64,000 nt of DNA. It comes from Lachnospiraceae bacterium (lineage in GTDB: Bacteria; Bacillota; Clostridia; Lachnospirales; Lachnospiraceae). Position numbers and translations under genes: made by a program. The notes beneath the pieces were generated by a model. That model was given only the letters and a program-made list of their open reading frames with translations. It was not told the DNA's origin and did no database searches. How positions within the stretch are numbered: position 1 is the stretch's first letter; each line of letters begins with the position of its first letter. Positions 52,152-62,037 of this stretch are shown here, piece by piece. The stretch is taken from the NCBI GenBank assembly GCA_024690605.1, contig JAILOV010000027.1, positions 49,037 through 113,036 on the forward strand, written 5' to 3'.

Positions 52152-53425
52152 AGATTCTGATCGTTGGGGGAGGCGGCCGCGAACACGCGATCGCTCACAG
52201 TGTTGCGAAGAGCGCGCAGGTGGAGAAGATCTACTGCGCACCCGGGAACGCGGGGATCTCGGAGATCGCGGAATGCGTTCCGATCACGCCGATGGAATTT
52301 GACCGTCTGGTCGGCTTTGCGCGCGACAAGGCGATCGATCTGACGATCGTCGGTATGGATGATCCGCTGGTGGGCGGCATCGTCGATCGCTTTGAGGAAG
52401 CGGGCCTCACGGTTTTCGGGCCGAGGAAGAACGCCGCGATCATCGAGGGCAGCAAGGCTTTTTCCAAGGAACTGATGAAAAAATATCACATTCCCACGGC
52501 TGCCTATGAGACCTTTGATGATGCGGAGGCCGCACGGGCTTATGTCAGGGAGCAGACGAAGTTCCCGATCGTGCTCAAAGCGGACGGCCTTGCACTCGGA
52601 AAGGGCGTGCTCATCTGCGAGGATCTGGCGTCGGCGCTCGAGGGGATCTCGCAGATCATGGAGGAAAAGAAGTTCGGAGATGCCGGCAACCGGCTGGTGG
52701 TGGAGGAATTCCTCACCGGGCGCGAGGTGTCGGTGCTCTCTTTTGTGGACGGGAAGACGATCCGCACGATGACCTCTGCGCAGGATCACAAGCGTGCGCA
52801 CGATAACGATCAGGGACTGAATACCGGCGGGATGGGCACCTTTTCCCCGAGCCCCTTCTACACCCCGGAGATCGATGCGATCTGTCAGAAGACCATCTTT
52901 CAGCCGACGGTGGATGCGATGCGCGCCGAGGGACGTGAGTTCAAGGGTGTGCTCTTCTTCGGTCTGATGCTGACCGCGGAGGGTCCCAGAGTGCTGGAAT
53001 ACAACGCGCGGTTCGGCGATCCGGAGGCACAGGTGGTGCTCCCGAGGCTGTTGACCGATGCGGTCGATGTCATGAAGGCTTGCGTGAACGGAACACTGGA
53101 TGCGCTTCCGCTCGCGTTTGCCGATAACGCGGCGGTCTGCGTGGTGCTTGCCTCCGGCGGCTACCCCGAACACTATGAAAAGGGCAAGGTCATCGAGGGG
53201 CTGGATGCCTTCCGGGGCAGGGACGATGTTTTCTGCTTCCATGCGGGTACGAAGTTTGACGACGCGGGGCATACGGTCACAAACGGCGGTCGCGTGCTGG
53301 GCGTCACGGCGCTGGGAGAAGATCTGAAGAAGGCCCGTTCCCATGCCTACGAAGCGGTGAAATGGGTGCGCTTTGATCAGATGATGATGCGCTCGGACAT
53401 CGGAAAGGCGATCGACGAGGCTTGA
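52148..53425 (+). CDS. purD: Phosphoribosylamine-glycine ligase
   Basis: Joins phosphoribosylamine and glycine with ATP. The 425 residues form an ATP-grasp enzyme: VGGGGREHAIA at the start, GPRKNAAIIEGSKAFSK, VLKADGLALGKGV, AQDHKRAHDNDQGLNTGGMG and EYNARFGDPEAQ. ATG 52148 overlaps the purN stop (ATGA). It is the last gene of the purine run here; purC, purL, purB and purK must be elsewhere. Confidence 0.97.
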   Translation: MKILIVGGGGREHAIAHSVAKSAQVEKIYCAPGNAGISEIAECVPITPMEFDRLVGFARDKAIDLTIVGMDDPLVGGIVDRFEEAGLTVFGPRKNAAIIEGSKAFSKELMKKYHIPTAAYETFDDAEAARAYVREQTKFPIVLKADGLALGKGVLICEDLASALEGISQIMEEKKFGDAGNRLVVEEFLTGREVSVLSFVDGKTIRTMTSAQDHKRAHDNDQGLNTGGMGTFSPSPFYTPEIDAICQKTIFQPTVDAMRAEGREFKGVLFFGLMLTAEGPRVLEYNARFGDPEAQVVLPRLLTDAVDVMKACVNGTLDALPLAFADNAAVCVVLASGGYPEHYEKGKVIEGLDAFRGRDDVFCFHAGTKFDDAGHTVTNGGRVLGVTALGEDLKKARSHAYEAVKWVRFDQMMMRSDIGKAIDEA

Positions 53426-53516
53426 CCGGCCATTTGCAACAAGGTACTTGCCGAATGGCAGGGGAACAGGTATGATAATAAGATCGAATGCATATGAAGG
53501 AAAGAGAGGGGCGGAA

Positions 53517-54527
53517 ATGAAGAACAGGCTTATCGGCGGTTTATGTGCGAGGGCGGCGGCAGTCATGCTGGCCATCCTGACAGCGGGTGTCACGGTCGGC
53601 GCAACGGGGATCCTGTCCCACGCGGAGGAAGTGACGACCATGAGCGCACAGAACGCGACGATCAAGGGTGATTCGGTCAACACGAGAAGCGGCGCGGGAA
53701 CCGGCTTTGACAAGGTTGAGGCACTTCCGGGCGGCACCGAGGTGACGGTCACCGGGCAGGCGACGGACGGCGACGGCAAGGTCTGGTATCAGGTGACGCT
53801 TCCGAGCGGCAAGACTGCGTTTGTCCGCAATGATTTCCTGGAACTCGGCGATGTGATCGAGGAGGAGCCTGCGGAACCGGAGACGCCTGCGGAGCCCGAG
53901 GAACCCGCGGTGATACAGCCCGAGGAGCCGGCGGAGACCGCTGCGATCATGAGCAGTCAGTATGTCGCTCTCTATGAGCAGGATGATCAGGGCACCTATT
54001 ACTGGTATCTGCATGACAATGACAATTCCTATCGCGTGAAGATCGACGATCTGCTGGCTGCCGCGCGCAGTGTTGATGAGATCGACGCGATCGAGAAGTC
54101 GAACAAGACGCTGAAGATGGCGCTGATCATCATGGCGATCGTGCTGGTGATCCTTGTGGTGATCCTCATCATTCTGATCTTCAGGCTGCGTGATTACATG
54201 TACTACGAAGACGATGAGGAGGACGAGGAGGAGGAACAGCCGCGCCGCAGCTCATCGTTTGTCAAGCGCCGCCGCGACGAAGAGGAAGAAGAGGAAGAAG
54301 AGGTGCCCCGCGGCAGAGGCGGCCGTGCCGATGTCGGACGCGCAGCACGCGGAGGCCGGGATTTCGGTGAGGACGCGCAGAGAGGCGCGGGCCGTGCAGG
54401 CAGGGGAGTCCGCGAGGAAGCACGTCCCCAGCGGACCCGTGAGAGCGAGCAGCAGAGGCGCGCACGCAATGTCATGAAAGAGGATGACGATCTGGAATAT
54501 GAATATCTGAATCTCGACGACGAATAA
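53517..54527 (+). CDS. Secreted SH3b-domain protein with membrane helix and charged tail
   Basis: The 336-residue protein has a signal peptide (residues 1-36, ending near SHAEE), a bacterial SH3 domain at ~40-105 (INTRSG-type SVNTRSGAGTGF, VWYQVTLPSGKTAFV), a Pro/Glu-rich linker, and a membrane helix at ~203-222. The cytoplasmic tail is full of Glu and Arg runs (~230-336). SH3b domains usually bind cell-wall peptides. The low-complexity tail is odd. ATG 53517 has GAGAGGGG. It ends at a strong terminator and is probably separate from the pur operon. Confidence 0.8.
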   Translation: MKNRLIGGLCARAAAVMLAILTAGVTVGATGILSHAEEVTTMSAQNATIKGDSVNTRSGAGTGFDKVEALPGGTEVTVTGQATDGDGKVWYQVTLPSGKTAFVRNDFLELGDVIEEEPAEPETPAEPEEPAVIQPEEPAETAAIMSSQYVALYEQDDQGTYYWYLHDNDNSYRVKIDDLLAAARSVDEIDAIEKSNKTLKMALIIMAIVLVILVVILIILIFRLRDYMYYEDDEEDEEEEQPRRSSSFVKRRRDEEEEEEEEVPRGRGGRADVGRAARGGRDFGEDAQRGAGRAGRGVREEARPQRTRESEQQRRARNVMKEDDDLEYEYLNLDDE

Positions 54528-54553
54528 GGGATCGTCAGAACAGGAAAGAAAAA

Positions 54554-54577
54554 GGGCTGCTTCGGCAGCCCTTTTTT
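54554..54577 (+). terminator. Intrinsic terminator
   Basis: GGGCTGC-TTCG-GCAGCCC followed by six T. A UUCG tetraloop caps a 7-bp stem. It separates the SH3 gene from the GntR/clpC unit. Confidence 0.93.
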
Positions 54578-54592
54578 GTGCGGGTATCAGAA

Positions 54593-54622
54593 TTGACAGA
54601 TATGCATCACCTGTTATAGAAT
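54593..54622 (+). promoter_or_regulatory. Promoter of the GntR-clpC unit
   Basis: TTGACA (54593-54598) and TATAGA/TAGAAT (54615-54622), giving a 16- or 18-bp spacer. An AGGAGG site follows at about 54655. Confidence 0.7.
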
Positions 54623-54666
54623 TGATGTCACAGGGCTGCGCGCTGCAGCCCGTCAGGAGGCACATC

Positions 54667-55047
54667 ATGCTGATCGAGATCAACTTTAACAGCGATGAAG
54701 CGATCTATAATCAGTTGGTGGACCAGATCATCGTCGGGATCGCCACCGAGGAATTCCGCGACGGCGATGCGCTGCCGAGTGTCCGGCAGCTGGCCGATAT
54801 GATCGGCATCAATATGCACACCGTCAACAAGGCCTACGCGGTACTGCAGCAGGAGGGCTTTGTCAAGATCGACAGGCGGCGCGGCGCGGTGATCGCCGTG
54901 GATATCGATAAACTCCGCGCACTGCAGGAGGCGGAGGATATCCTGACAGTCGTCTTCGCGCGGACACACTGCCGCGGGGTCACCAGAGACGAGGTGCATG
55001 AACTGGTCGACAGGATCTATGATCGCTACACGGAAAGGGATGAGTGA
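54667..55047 (+). CDS. Short GntR-family (YtrA-like) transcription regulator
   Basis: The 126-residue protein has a winged helix-turn-helix of the GntR type at residues ~8-75 (AIYNQLVDQIIVGI, LPSVRQLADMIGINMHTV as the recognition region) and only a short helical C-terminus instead of a ligand domain. YtrA-like regulators usually repress their own operon. ATG 54667 has CAGGAGG. It overlaps clpC by 4 bp, so it probably controls clpC, taking the place held by ctsR in many Firmicutes. Confidence 0.88.
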   Translation: MLIEINFNSDEAIYNQLVDQIIVGIATEEFRDGDALPSVRQLADMIGINMHTVNKAYAVLQQEGFVKIDRRRGAVIAVDIDKLRALQEAEDILTVVFARTHCRGVTRDEVHELVDRIYDRYTERDE

Positions 55048-57611
55048 CGATGAAACACTATTACACGGACAAGGCGCGCCACGCGCTCAAGGAAGCACAG
55101 AAGGCGGCGCGCGATCTGCAGATCACCTATGTGGGAACAGAGCACCTGCTGCTGGGTCTCCTCAGAGAGGAGGGGAGTGCCGCAAAGCGCGTGCTCGAGA
55201 ATAACGGAGTCACCGAGGAAAAACTGGGGGAGATGCTCTCCGAGCTGATCATTCCCGAGTCGTCTCTGCAGACGATGGATCGCGACGGGTTCTCACCCCG
55301 TGCGGAGAGCGTGCTCACGGAAGCGGGCAGGACGGCGGATCGCTTTCATTCCAAACTGGTCGGGACGGAGCACATCCTGCTGGCGCTCATCCGGGAGGGG
55401 GAAAATGTCGCCGTCCGTCTGATGTCCACCATGGGGGTCAATCTGCAGAAGGCCTATGCCGAAACGCTGGCCGCGATGGGCGAGGATCCCAATCTCGTGC
55501 GCGAGGATCTCGGCCGCAGGCAGAACGCGAAGAAGCGCGCTTCGGCGCTGGAGCAGTTCACCAGAGATCTGACGGCGATGGCCGCGGAGGGAAAGCTGGA
55601 TCCGATCATCGGCCGTGACAAGGAGATCCGACGCGTGATCCAGACACTTTCGCGCAGGACCAAGAACAATCCCTGCCTCATCGGTGAGTCGGGTGTCGGT
55701 AAAACGGCGGTCGTAGAGGGACTGGCGCAGCGGATCGTCGCCGGGGATGTTCCGTTCACCGTGCAGGACAAACGCGTGCTCACGCTCGATCTCTCGGGCA
55801 TGATCGCGGGATCCAAATACCGGGGCGAGTTTGAGGAACGCATCAAGAAGATGATCCAGGAGGTGACGGAGGACGGCAATGTGATCCTCTTTATCGACGA
55901 GATGCACACACTGATCGGGGCCGGCGGCGCGGAGGGGGCGATCGACGCATCCAACATCTTAAAGCCCTCGCTTGCGCGCGGGGAACTGCAGCTGATCGGT
56001 GCGACGACCGTCAGTGAGTATCACAAATATGTGGAGCGCGATGCCGCGCTGGAACGGCGCTTTCAGCCTGTTTCCGTCGAGGAACCGACCAAAGAGGAGG
56101 CGATCGACATTCTCCGCGGGATCGCCCACAAATATGAGGAGCATCACCGGGTGCGGATCACGCCCGAGGCGATCGATGCGGCCGTGCAGCTCTCCGAGCG
56201 CTATATCAACGACCGCAACCTGCCGGACAAGGCGATCGATCTGATCGATGAGGCATCCAGTGCCGTGCGGTTGAAGACCGGCAGGACCAGCAGCAAGGAA
56301 AAGGATCTCGAGGAAGAGATCGCGGCACTCGATGAAAAGATCGAAGACGCGCTGCGCAGGGAGGACTTTGCCGCGGCGGGCGCCTTCAACCGAAAGCAGA
56401 CGGCGCTTTTGAAGCGGGTATCAAAGCTTAAGGAGAACGGGAAAAAGGCGGGCGCGGAGAAATTCCCGGTCGTTGAGGAGAGCGATATCGCCCAGGTGGT
56501 CTCGGACTGGACGGGCGTGCCGCTGCAGAAGCTTGCGGAAAAGGAGACGGAGCGGCTGCTGAAACTGGAAAAGGAACTGCACAAACGGGTGATCGGGCAG
56601 GAGGATGCCGTTTCGGCGCTTGCACGCGCGATCCGCAGAGGGCGCGTGGGCCTGCAGGATCCGAACCGCCCGATCGGATCGTTCCTGTTCCTCGGTCCCA
56701 CCGGCGTCGGCAAGACCGAGCTGTCCAAGGCGCTGGCGGAGACCATGTTCGGCACCGAGGAGGCGCTGATCCGTGTGGACATGTCGGAATATATGGAATC
56801 CTATTCGGTATCCAAGATGATCGGTTCGCCGCCCGGCTATGTCGGTCATGAGGAGGGCGGACAGCTCTCGGAAAAGGTGCGCAGACACCCCTATTCCGTG
56901 ATCCTCTTCGATGAGGTCGAGAAGGCGCATCCCGATATCTTCAATGTGCTGCTGCAGGTGCTGGATGACGGGCACATCACCGACTCCAAGGGAAGAAAGG
57001 TGAGCTTCAAGAACACGATCCTCATCATGACCTCCAACGTCGGTGCGCAGCGGATCGTGGAGCCCAAGAAACTCGGATTCTCTGCCGGGGACGACGCGGA
57101 GCAGGACTATGAGCGCATGAAGTCGGGCGTCATGGATGAGGTCAAGCGCCTGTTCAAGCCCGAGTTCATCAACCGTATCGATGAGATCATGGTCTTCCAT
57201 CCGCTGACCAGAGAGGAAATGGATCAGATCGTCGGTCTCCTGACGGCCGATCTCGCCAAGCGCGCAAAGGCGCAGATGGGGCTCACGATCGAGGTGCCCA
57301 AAACGGTGCGGAGCTTTATTGTGAAGAAACACGAAAATGCCAAGATGGGGGCCCGTCCGCTAAAGCGCGCCGTGCAGTCCGAGATCGAGGATCTGCTCGC
57401 TCAGGAGCTTCTGACCGGCAGAGTGAAGCGGGACAGTGTGGTGACCTTTGCGGTGGAGCGTGACAGGCTCGTCATCAGAGAAAAGAAGACCGCGCGTGCA
57501 GCCGGCCGGACGCGTGACGGGAAAAAGGTCTCCGTCCGCGTGGCGCCCAAAGCGACCGACAGACGCAAGGTGAAGCAGGCGCAGGTGAAGGCAAAAAAGA
57601 AACGCGCGTGA
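55044..57611 (+). CDS. clpC: AAA+ unfoldase ClpC
   Basis: Unfolds substrates for ClpP. In ~853 residues: Clp-N repeats at ~1-145, AAA+ module 1 with GESGVGKT at ~211, a UVR-like coiled segment at ~425-465 ([15 protein letters not shown]), and module 2 with GPTGVGKT at ~548. A LGFSAG loop near 673 fits the ClpP-binding tripeptide region. The C-terminus carries an unusual ~45-residue Lys/Arg-rich tail. The start may be GTG 55044 or ATG 55050. McsA and McsB, the usual ClpC adaptors, are not encoded beside it. Confidence 0.95.
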   Translation: MTMKHYYTDKARHALKEAQKAARDLQITYVGTEHLLLGLLREEGSAAKRVLENNGVTEEKLGEMLSELIIPESSLQTMDRDGFSPRAESVLTEAGRTADRFHSKLVGTEHILLALIREGENVAVRLMSTMGVNLQKAYAETLAAMGEDPNLVREDLGRRQNAKKRASALEQFTRDLTAMAAEGKLDPIIGRDKEIRRVIQTLSRRTKNNPCLIGESGVGKTAVVEGLAQRIVAGDVPFTVQDKRVLTLDLSGMIAGSKYRGEFEERIKKMIQEVTEDGNVILFIDEMHTLIGAGGAEGAIDASNILKPSLARGELQLIGATTVSEYHKYVERDAALERRFQPVSVEEPTKEEAIDILRGIAHKYEEHHRVRITPEAIDAAVQLSERYINDRNLPDKAIDLIDEASSAVRLKTGRTSSKEKDLEEEIAALDEKIEDALRREDFAAAGAFNRKQTALLKRVSKLKENGKKAGAEKFPVVEESDIAQVVSDWTGVPLQKLAEKETERLLKLEKELHKRVIGQEDAVSALARAIRRGRVGLQDPNRPIGSFLFLGPTGVGKTELSKALAETMFGTEEALIRVDMSEYMESYSVSKMIGSPPGYVGHEEGGQLSEKVRRHPYSVILFDEVEKAHPDIFNVLLQVLDDGHITDSKGRKVSFKNTILIMTSNVGAQRIVEPKKLGFSAGDDAEQDYERMKSGVMDEVKRLFKPEFINRIDEIMVFHPLTREEMDQIVGLLTADLAKRAKAQMGLTIEVPKTVRSFIVKKHENAKMGARPLKRAVQSEIEDLLAQELLTGRVKRDSVVTFAVERDRLVIREKKTARAAGRTRDGKKVSVRVAPKATDRRKVKQAQVKAKKKRA

Positions 57612-57621
57612 CTTGTGCGTG

Positions 57622-57630
57622 TGCTATAAT
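57622..57630 (+). promoter_or_regulatory. Extended -10 promoter
   Basis: TGCTATAAT (57622-57630) is an extended -10 element without a clear -35 box. It precedes the AAAGGAGG site of the next gene by about 27 bases. Confidence 0.6.
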
Positions 57631-57672
57631 GGGGACATACAGTGATCGCCTTATGCAAAGGAGGATTTGATT

Positions 57673-58080
57673 ATGGCGGGGATCAGTGAACTTCTGCGGA
57701 CGGAAGACGACGGCACCGTGAGCTTTGGAGACTACACGCAGAGCGAAAAGAAAAAAGTGGATGATTTCTCCCACGCGGGCAATATCTACAAGCTCAGGAC
57801 CTTCCGCGAGATCACGAAGCTGGAGATGAACGACGGATTTGTCTATGAATCGGTGCCGGGGACGGCAGTCTCCCATTTTGCGGCCGGTCCGGACAGTGTG
57901 AGTTTCACGGCGGAGGGTCCGTCGGACGCACAGGTCACGCTGGGTCTCAAGGAGAACACGACCTATCGCATCTTTGTCGACGACGCCGAGGTGGGCGCCA
58001 TGTCGACCGGTATCAGCGGGAAACTCTCTCTTTCCCTCGCACTCACGGAGGGCGCAAAGCGCGTCCGCGTGACGGAATAA
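57673..58080 (+). CDS. Conserved protein of unknown function (sometimes labelled endosialidase)
   Basis: The 135-residue protein (MAGISELLRTEDDGT start, with FGDYT and YESVPGTAV) resembles a small Clostridia family that databases sometimes call endosialidase. Nothing in it looks like a glycosidase: no Asp-box or catalytic Glu/Asp pattern is visible. The predicted fold is all-beta, with a fibronectin-like end (LGLKENTTYRIFVDDAEVG). ATG 57673 lies 8 bases after GGAGG. It lies between clpC and radA and has its own promoter. Confidence 0.7.
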   Translation: MAGISELLRTEDDGTVSFGDYTQSEKKKVDDFSHAGNIYKLRTFREITKLEMNDGFVYESVPGTAVSHFAAGPDSVSFTAEGPSDAQVTLGLKENTTYRIFVDDAEVGAMSTGISGKLSLSLALTEGAKRVRVTE

Positions 58081-58092
58081 AACAGGCAGACA

Positions 58093-59487
58093 ATGGCGGC
58101 CAAAGCGGTTAAGAGCGTATTTTTCTGTCAGGAATGCGGCTATGAGTCCGCCAAGTGGATGGGACAGTGTCCGGGTTGCCATGCCTGGAACACGATGGTC
58201 GAGGAACCGGTCAGAGCCGCGTCGGGCGGCGGGAAAACCGCCAGATCCGGCGGCGCCTCGGTCGCGCACAGGACCGGTGCGCGCGCGCTTTCTCTGCGCG
58301 AGATCGCCGTGGACGAGAAGCAGCGCTTTGATACGGGCATTGGCGAGTTCAATCGCGTACTGGGCTCCGGCCTCGTCAGGGGTGCGCTGACATTGATCGG
58401 CGGCGATCCGGGCATCGGCAAATCCACGCTTCTGCTGCAGGTGGCGCGTCACATGAGCGCCGCAGGTCTTAAGATCCTTTATGTCTCCGGAGAGGAATCC
58501 CTCTCCCAGATCAAGCTCCGGGCGGCACGCATCGGAGAATTCGCCGAGGAACTGAAATTTTTCTGCGAGACCGATCTGGACACGATCATCGGTGTGGTCG
58601 AGGCGGAGAAGCCGGCGGTCCTGATCATCGATTCCATTCAGACCATGGCGAGCGCCGAGGTGAGTGCGGCGCCGGGAAGCGTATCCCAGGTGCGCGAGAC
58701 CACGGGCGTGCTGTTAAAGATCGCGAAAAGCGAGGGCATTTCCGTGTTCATCGTCGGTCATGTGACCAAGGAGGGAACGGTAGCAGGTCCGCGCGTGCTG
58801 GAGCATATGGTCGACACGGTCCTCTACTTTGAGGGAGACCGGCACGCGTCCTATCGGATCCTGCGCGCCGTCAAGAACCGCTTCGGCTCGACCAACGAGA
58901 TCGGTGTCTTTGAGATGGGGGAGACGGGCCTTACCGAGGTGGAGAATCCTTCACAGTTCATGCTGGAGGGACGTCCGCTGGATGCCGGCGGGTCGATCGT
59001 CACCTGTGCGGTGGAGGGGACCCGGCCGATCCTGATGGAGGTGCAGGCGCTCGTTACCAGAACCAGCTTCGGTTTTCCGAGGCGTCAGGCGGCTGGTGCG
59101 GATCTGAACCGTGTCAATCTCCTGATGGCCGTGCTGGAAAAACGGGTGGGACTTGCGCTCGCCGACTGCGACGCCTATGTGAACCTCGCGGGCGGCGTGC
59201 GTCTGCAGGAACCGGCGCTCGATCTGGGGATCTGTCTCGCGGTCGTCACCAGCTTCCGCAATTTCGCCGCGGACGCCGGTCTGGTTGCTTTCGGCGAGGT
59301 CGGGCTTTCCGGCGAGGTGCGCGCGGTCAGTCTCGCGGAGCAGCGTGTGGCCGAGGCGGCGCGTCTGGGCTTCACGGATTGTATCCTGCCGGCGGCGCAG
59401 GCCGAAAGGATCAAAAAAGCGGATGGTGTGAAGCTGCACGGGGTGCGCAGTCTGAACGACGCGCTCCGCGTGCTGGGGATCCGGTAG
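58093..59487 (+). CDS. radA: DNA repair protein RadA
   Basis: RadA is a RecA-like branch-migration motor for recombination intermediates. The 464 residues include a C4 zinc finger (Cys 12, 15, 26, 29), Walker A GGDPGIGKST at ~102, the RadA-specific KNRFG at ~260, and a C-terminal Lon-protease-like domain without the catalytic pair. clpC and radA are neighbours in many Firmicutes, and that order is kept here. ATG 58093 lies 12 bp after the previous stop. Confidence 0.97.
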   Translation: MAAKAVKSVFFCQECGYESAKWMGQCPGCHAWNTMVEEPVRAASGGGKTARSGGASVAHRTGARALSLREIAVDEKQRFDTGIGEFNRVLGSGLVRGALTLIGGDPGIGKSTLLLQVARHMSAAGLKILYVSGEESLSQIKLRAARIGEFAEELKFFCETDLDTIIGVVEAEKPAVLIIDSIQTMASAEVSAAPGSVSQVRETTGVLLKIAKSEGISVFIVGHVTKEGTVAGPRVLEHMVDTVLYFEGDRHASYRILRAVKNRFGSTNEIGVFEMGETGLTEVENPSQFMLEGRPLDAGGSIVTCAVEGTRPILMEVQALVTRTSFGFPRRQAAGADLNRVNLLMAVLEKRVGLALADCDAYVNLAGGVRLQEPALDLGICLAVVTSFRNFAADAGLVAFGEVGLSGEVRAVSLAEQRVAEAARLGFTDCILPAAQAERIKKADGVKLHGVRSLNDALRVLGIR

Positions 59488-59522
59488 AAACAAAGAACAA
59501 CACGGAACGGAAAGGAACGATC

Positions 59523-60467
59523 ATGCCGATCCTGAAAATGAAACCGGCGGTCAAAGATTATCTCTGGGGCGGCGACCGTCTGAAAAAAGAATGGCACATC
59601 GAAACGGACACGGAGATCGCGGCGGAAGCCTGGATGCTCTCCTGTCATCCCGACGGTCCGTCCCGTGTGGTGAACGGGGAATACGCTGGGCGGACGCTTG
59701 CCGAAGCGATCGCCGCGATGGGACCGACTGCGGTCGGGAAAAACGTGCCGGCCGGCGGAGATTTTCCGATCCTGATCAAACTCATCGACGCAAGGGACAA
59801 TCTCTCCATCCAGGTGCACCCCGACGACGCCTATGCCGGCGAGCACGAGGGGCAGTTCGGCAAGACCGAGATGTGGTTCATCCTGGACGCCGAGCCCGGT
59901 GCGTTTCTCTATTATGGTTTCCGGGAAGAGATATCCGCGACGGAATTCCGGGAGCGGATCCGGGACAACACGCTTCTTCCCGTGCTCAATGCCGTTCCCG
60001 TGAAAAAGGGTGATGTGTTTTTCATCCCGCCGGGGACATTGCACGCGATCGGCCGCGGTATCCTCATCGCGGAGATCCAGCAGAGCTCCAATGTCACCTA
60101 CCGCGTCTATGACTATGACCGCAGGGACGCGCAGGGCAACGCCAGACAGCTCCACATCGAGCAGGCGCTCGCGGTCACACAGCGCACGAAGCCCGTTCCG
60201 CAGAGCTTTGATCCGCATATCGCGGACTGCGCCTATTTCACCGTTGACCGGATCACCCTGAATGGGGCCGCCGTGGATCGCGCGGGCGGAACCGTCGACG
60301 ATCATTCTTTTCTGAGTGTTCTTGTGATCGGCGGTGACGGGGAGATCGGCCTCCCGGGAACGGGGGAGCTAATGAAGATCACGCGCGGAGATTCCGTTTT
60401 CCTGCCCGCGGGAAGCGGTGCATGGGAGATGACCGGCAGCGTGGATGCGCTGCTGACAAGGATCTGA
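59523..60467 (+). CDS. manA: Class I mannose-6-phosphate isomerase
   Basis: Interconverts mannose 6-phosphate and fructose 6-phosphate. The 314-residue cupin enzyme matches the short Firmicutes form: KDYLWGG at the start, SIQVHPDD and KTEMWF supplying zinc ligands, and FIPPGTLHAIG with another zinc-binding His, then QQSSNVTYRVYDYDR. ATG 59523 is preceded by GGAAAGGAA. The frame is open upstream inside radA, which is shadow. Confidence 0.93.
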   Translation: MPILKMKPAVKDYLWGGDRLKKEWHIETDTEIAAEAWMLSCHPDGPSRVVNGEYAGRTLAEAIAAMGPTAVGKNVPAGGDFPILIKLIDARDNLSIQVHPDDAYAGEHEGQFGKTEMWFILDAEPGAFLYYGFREEISATEFRERIRDNTLLPVLNAVPVKKGDVFFIPPGTLHAIGRGILIAEIQQSSNVTYRVYDYDRRDAQGNARQLHIEQALAVTQRTKPVPQSFDPHIADCAYFTVDRITLNGAAVDRAGGTVDDHSFLSVLVIGGDGEIGLPGTGELMKITRGDSVFLPAGSGAWEMTGSVDALLTRI

Positions 60468-60472
60468 TCAGA

Positions 60473-62014
60473 TCAGTACCAGTCGTGGTTCATGACATAA
60501 AAGGTGTTCATTTCCAGAAAGACATGCCCGGTCAGCACGCCGGCGTATTCGTCCCACAGATCTCCGTCCAGGATGATCAGTGAATCCTCATCCTCCAGAA
60601 ATGCCTCGACACCGCCGTCTCTGCAGTCAAAACCGGTGATGGCATAACCGTAGAACAGATCCTCCAGTTGCCAGTGACCGCGGTCTCCGTAGTTGCGCTG
60701 GCGATCCAGCGCGAAATAGGCGTGCTTTCCGCGATAGATATCGCCGTTCTGCGCCTGATAGTCCATGAGATCACCGCGCAGCGCGTCCGTCAGATTCCCG
60801 CCGGTACCGAGCAGACGGTAGTCATAGAGCTGGTTGGCGGTATAGGCGGCGCAGGCGACGGTGACGCAGCAGAAGAAGACGGCAGCGGCCGCGCGGCTTC
60901 CGCGATGTTCTCCGTCTTCGCCGGAACCGGCGAGAAGAGACACGCATTCACCGGCGAGCACGGCGGCGAGAACGGCCGCGGAAACATAGGTCGGATAGAT
61001 GTACCACGCCATATAGGAGCCGAACAGGCCGTAGACGGCGAGCGGCACAAAAAGGGCGAGAAGCAGGAGCAGGTGCTCCCGGCACCAGGATCCGAAGCGC
61101 CGGTGCAGGGGTGCGGCATCCGGTCCGCTTCCCCGGCGGAGAACGGAGAGGAGTGCGCGGATGAGGGAAAGAAGCACGAGAAGCCAGATGATCTTCTCCC
61201 GTCCGAGATCGGCGAGATACCGGGGCAGGGCACTGCTGGTGTCTCCGCCGACTTTATTTGCAAATTCGCCGATCGTGAGCGTGTAGAACAGGGTGAGGCC
61301 GTTCTCGCGTCTGAGGAGCAGCAACAGCCAGATGATCGGGGGGGTGACAGCCGCTGCGAAGGATGACCATACGGTCTTCGGCCGCAGCTTCTTCCAAAGG
61401 ATCGGCAGATAGAGCAGACCGATCAGAAAGAAGAGGCCGGCGTGCATGGATTTGGTGAGAAAGCCGAGAGCGATGGAAAGGCCGTAGACGATGAGAGAGG
61501 CGGAGGATCCTTCGGCGGCTTCCCGGAGCGCAATGACCGCGATCGCGAAGAAAAGACAGAACAGACCGTCCATGTCGCCGGAGCGGAAGCCATGGAGATA
61601 GAAACAGCGCCAGATGACGGGAAACGCTGCGGCGAACAGGACCGCCGTGCGGGTGCCGTACCGCCGGACCAGATGCGCGGAGATCAGGATGAACAGGAGC
61701 AGTGTCGCGCAGGCAGCCGGCAGGCGGAGCGCCAGATCGCCGGGACCGAGGATCGTGTAAAACAGCAGGATCAGCCAGAGCTGCAGCGGCGGCTTGGAAC
61801 CGTAATCGATCTCGTGCCGCATGGTGGGGATGATCCAGTCACCGCTCTCAAACATCTCGCAGGTGTTTACACCGTACCAGGCCTCGTCCGTGTTTTCCGC
61901 TGGGGCGGCATCCAGACGCCAGAAGATGCGCATGAGCACCAGCGCTGTCAGGATGATCCAGAGCGCTGCGAAGAGCAGGCGAATCAGTTGTCGGTTGTCT
62001 TTTGTCTGCAACAT
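60473..62014 (-). CDS. GT39-like (GT-C) glycosyltransferase
   Basis: The 513-residue protein has ~11 membrane helices and the ArnT/PMT-type first loop: ENTDEAWYGVNTCEMFESGDWIIP, whose Asp-Glu pair sits where GT-C enzymes bind lipid-phosphate sugar donors. GSKPPLQLW follows. The C-terminal ~120 residues are extracytoplasmic. It probably glycosylates an envelope lipid or protein; the substrate is unknown. ATG 62014 (MLQTKDNRQ) is chosen because an extended -10 promoter lies 7 bases upstream. The longer frame from 62050 would cover the promoter. Confidence 0.82.
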   Translation of the reverse strand: MLQTKDNRQLIRLLFAALWIILTALVLMRIFWRLDAAPAENTDEAWYGVNTCEMFESGDWIIPTMRHEIDYGSKPPLQLWLILLFYTILGPGDLALRLPAACATLLLFILISAHLVRRYGTRTAVLFAAAFPVIWRCFYLHGFRSGDMDGLFCLFFAIAVIALREAAEGSSASLIVYGLSIALGFLTKSMHAGLFFLIGLLYLPILWKKLRPKTVWSSFAAAVTPPIIWLLLLLRRENGLTLFYTLTIGEFANKVGGDTSSALPRYLADLGREKIIWLLVLLSLIRALLSVLRRGSGPDAAPLHRRFGSWCREHLLLLLALFVPLAVYGLFGSYMAWYIYPTYVSAAVLAAVLAGECVSLLAGSGEDGEHRGSRAAAAVFFCCVTVACAAYTANQLYDYRLLGTGGNLTDALRGDLMDYQAQNGDIYRGKHAYFALDRQRNYGDRGHWQLEDLFYGYAITGFDCRDGGVEAFLEDEDSLIILDGDLWDEYAGVLTGHVFLEMNTFYVMNHDWY

Positions 62015-62021
62015 GGAACCT

Positions 62022-62030
62022 ATTATAGCA
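62022..62030 (-). promoter_or_regulatory. Extended -10 promoter giving a leaderless mRNA
   Basis: On the - strand TGCTATAAT (62030-62022) is followed by 7 bases and ATG 62014, so the expected transcript starts at the initiation codon. It is back to back with the infC promoter. Confidence 0.6.
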
Positions 62031-62037
62031 CAACCCC

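Noticed and set aside
51881..53779. 632-codon - strand frame opposite purN-purD
   Set aside because: Antisense shadow; purN and purD are certain.
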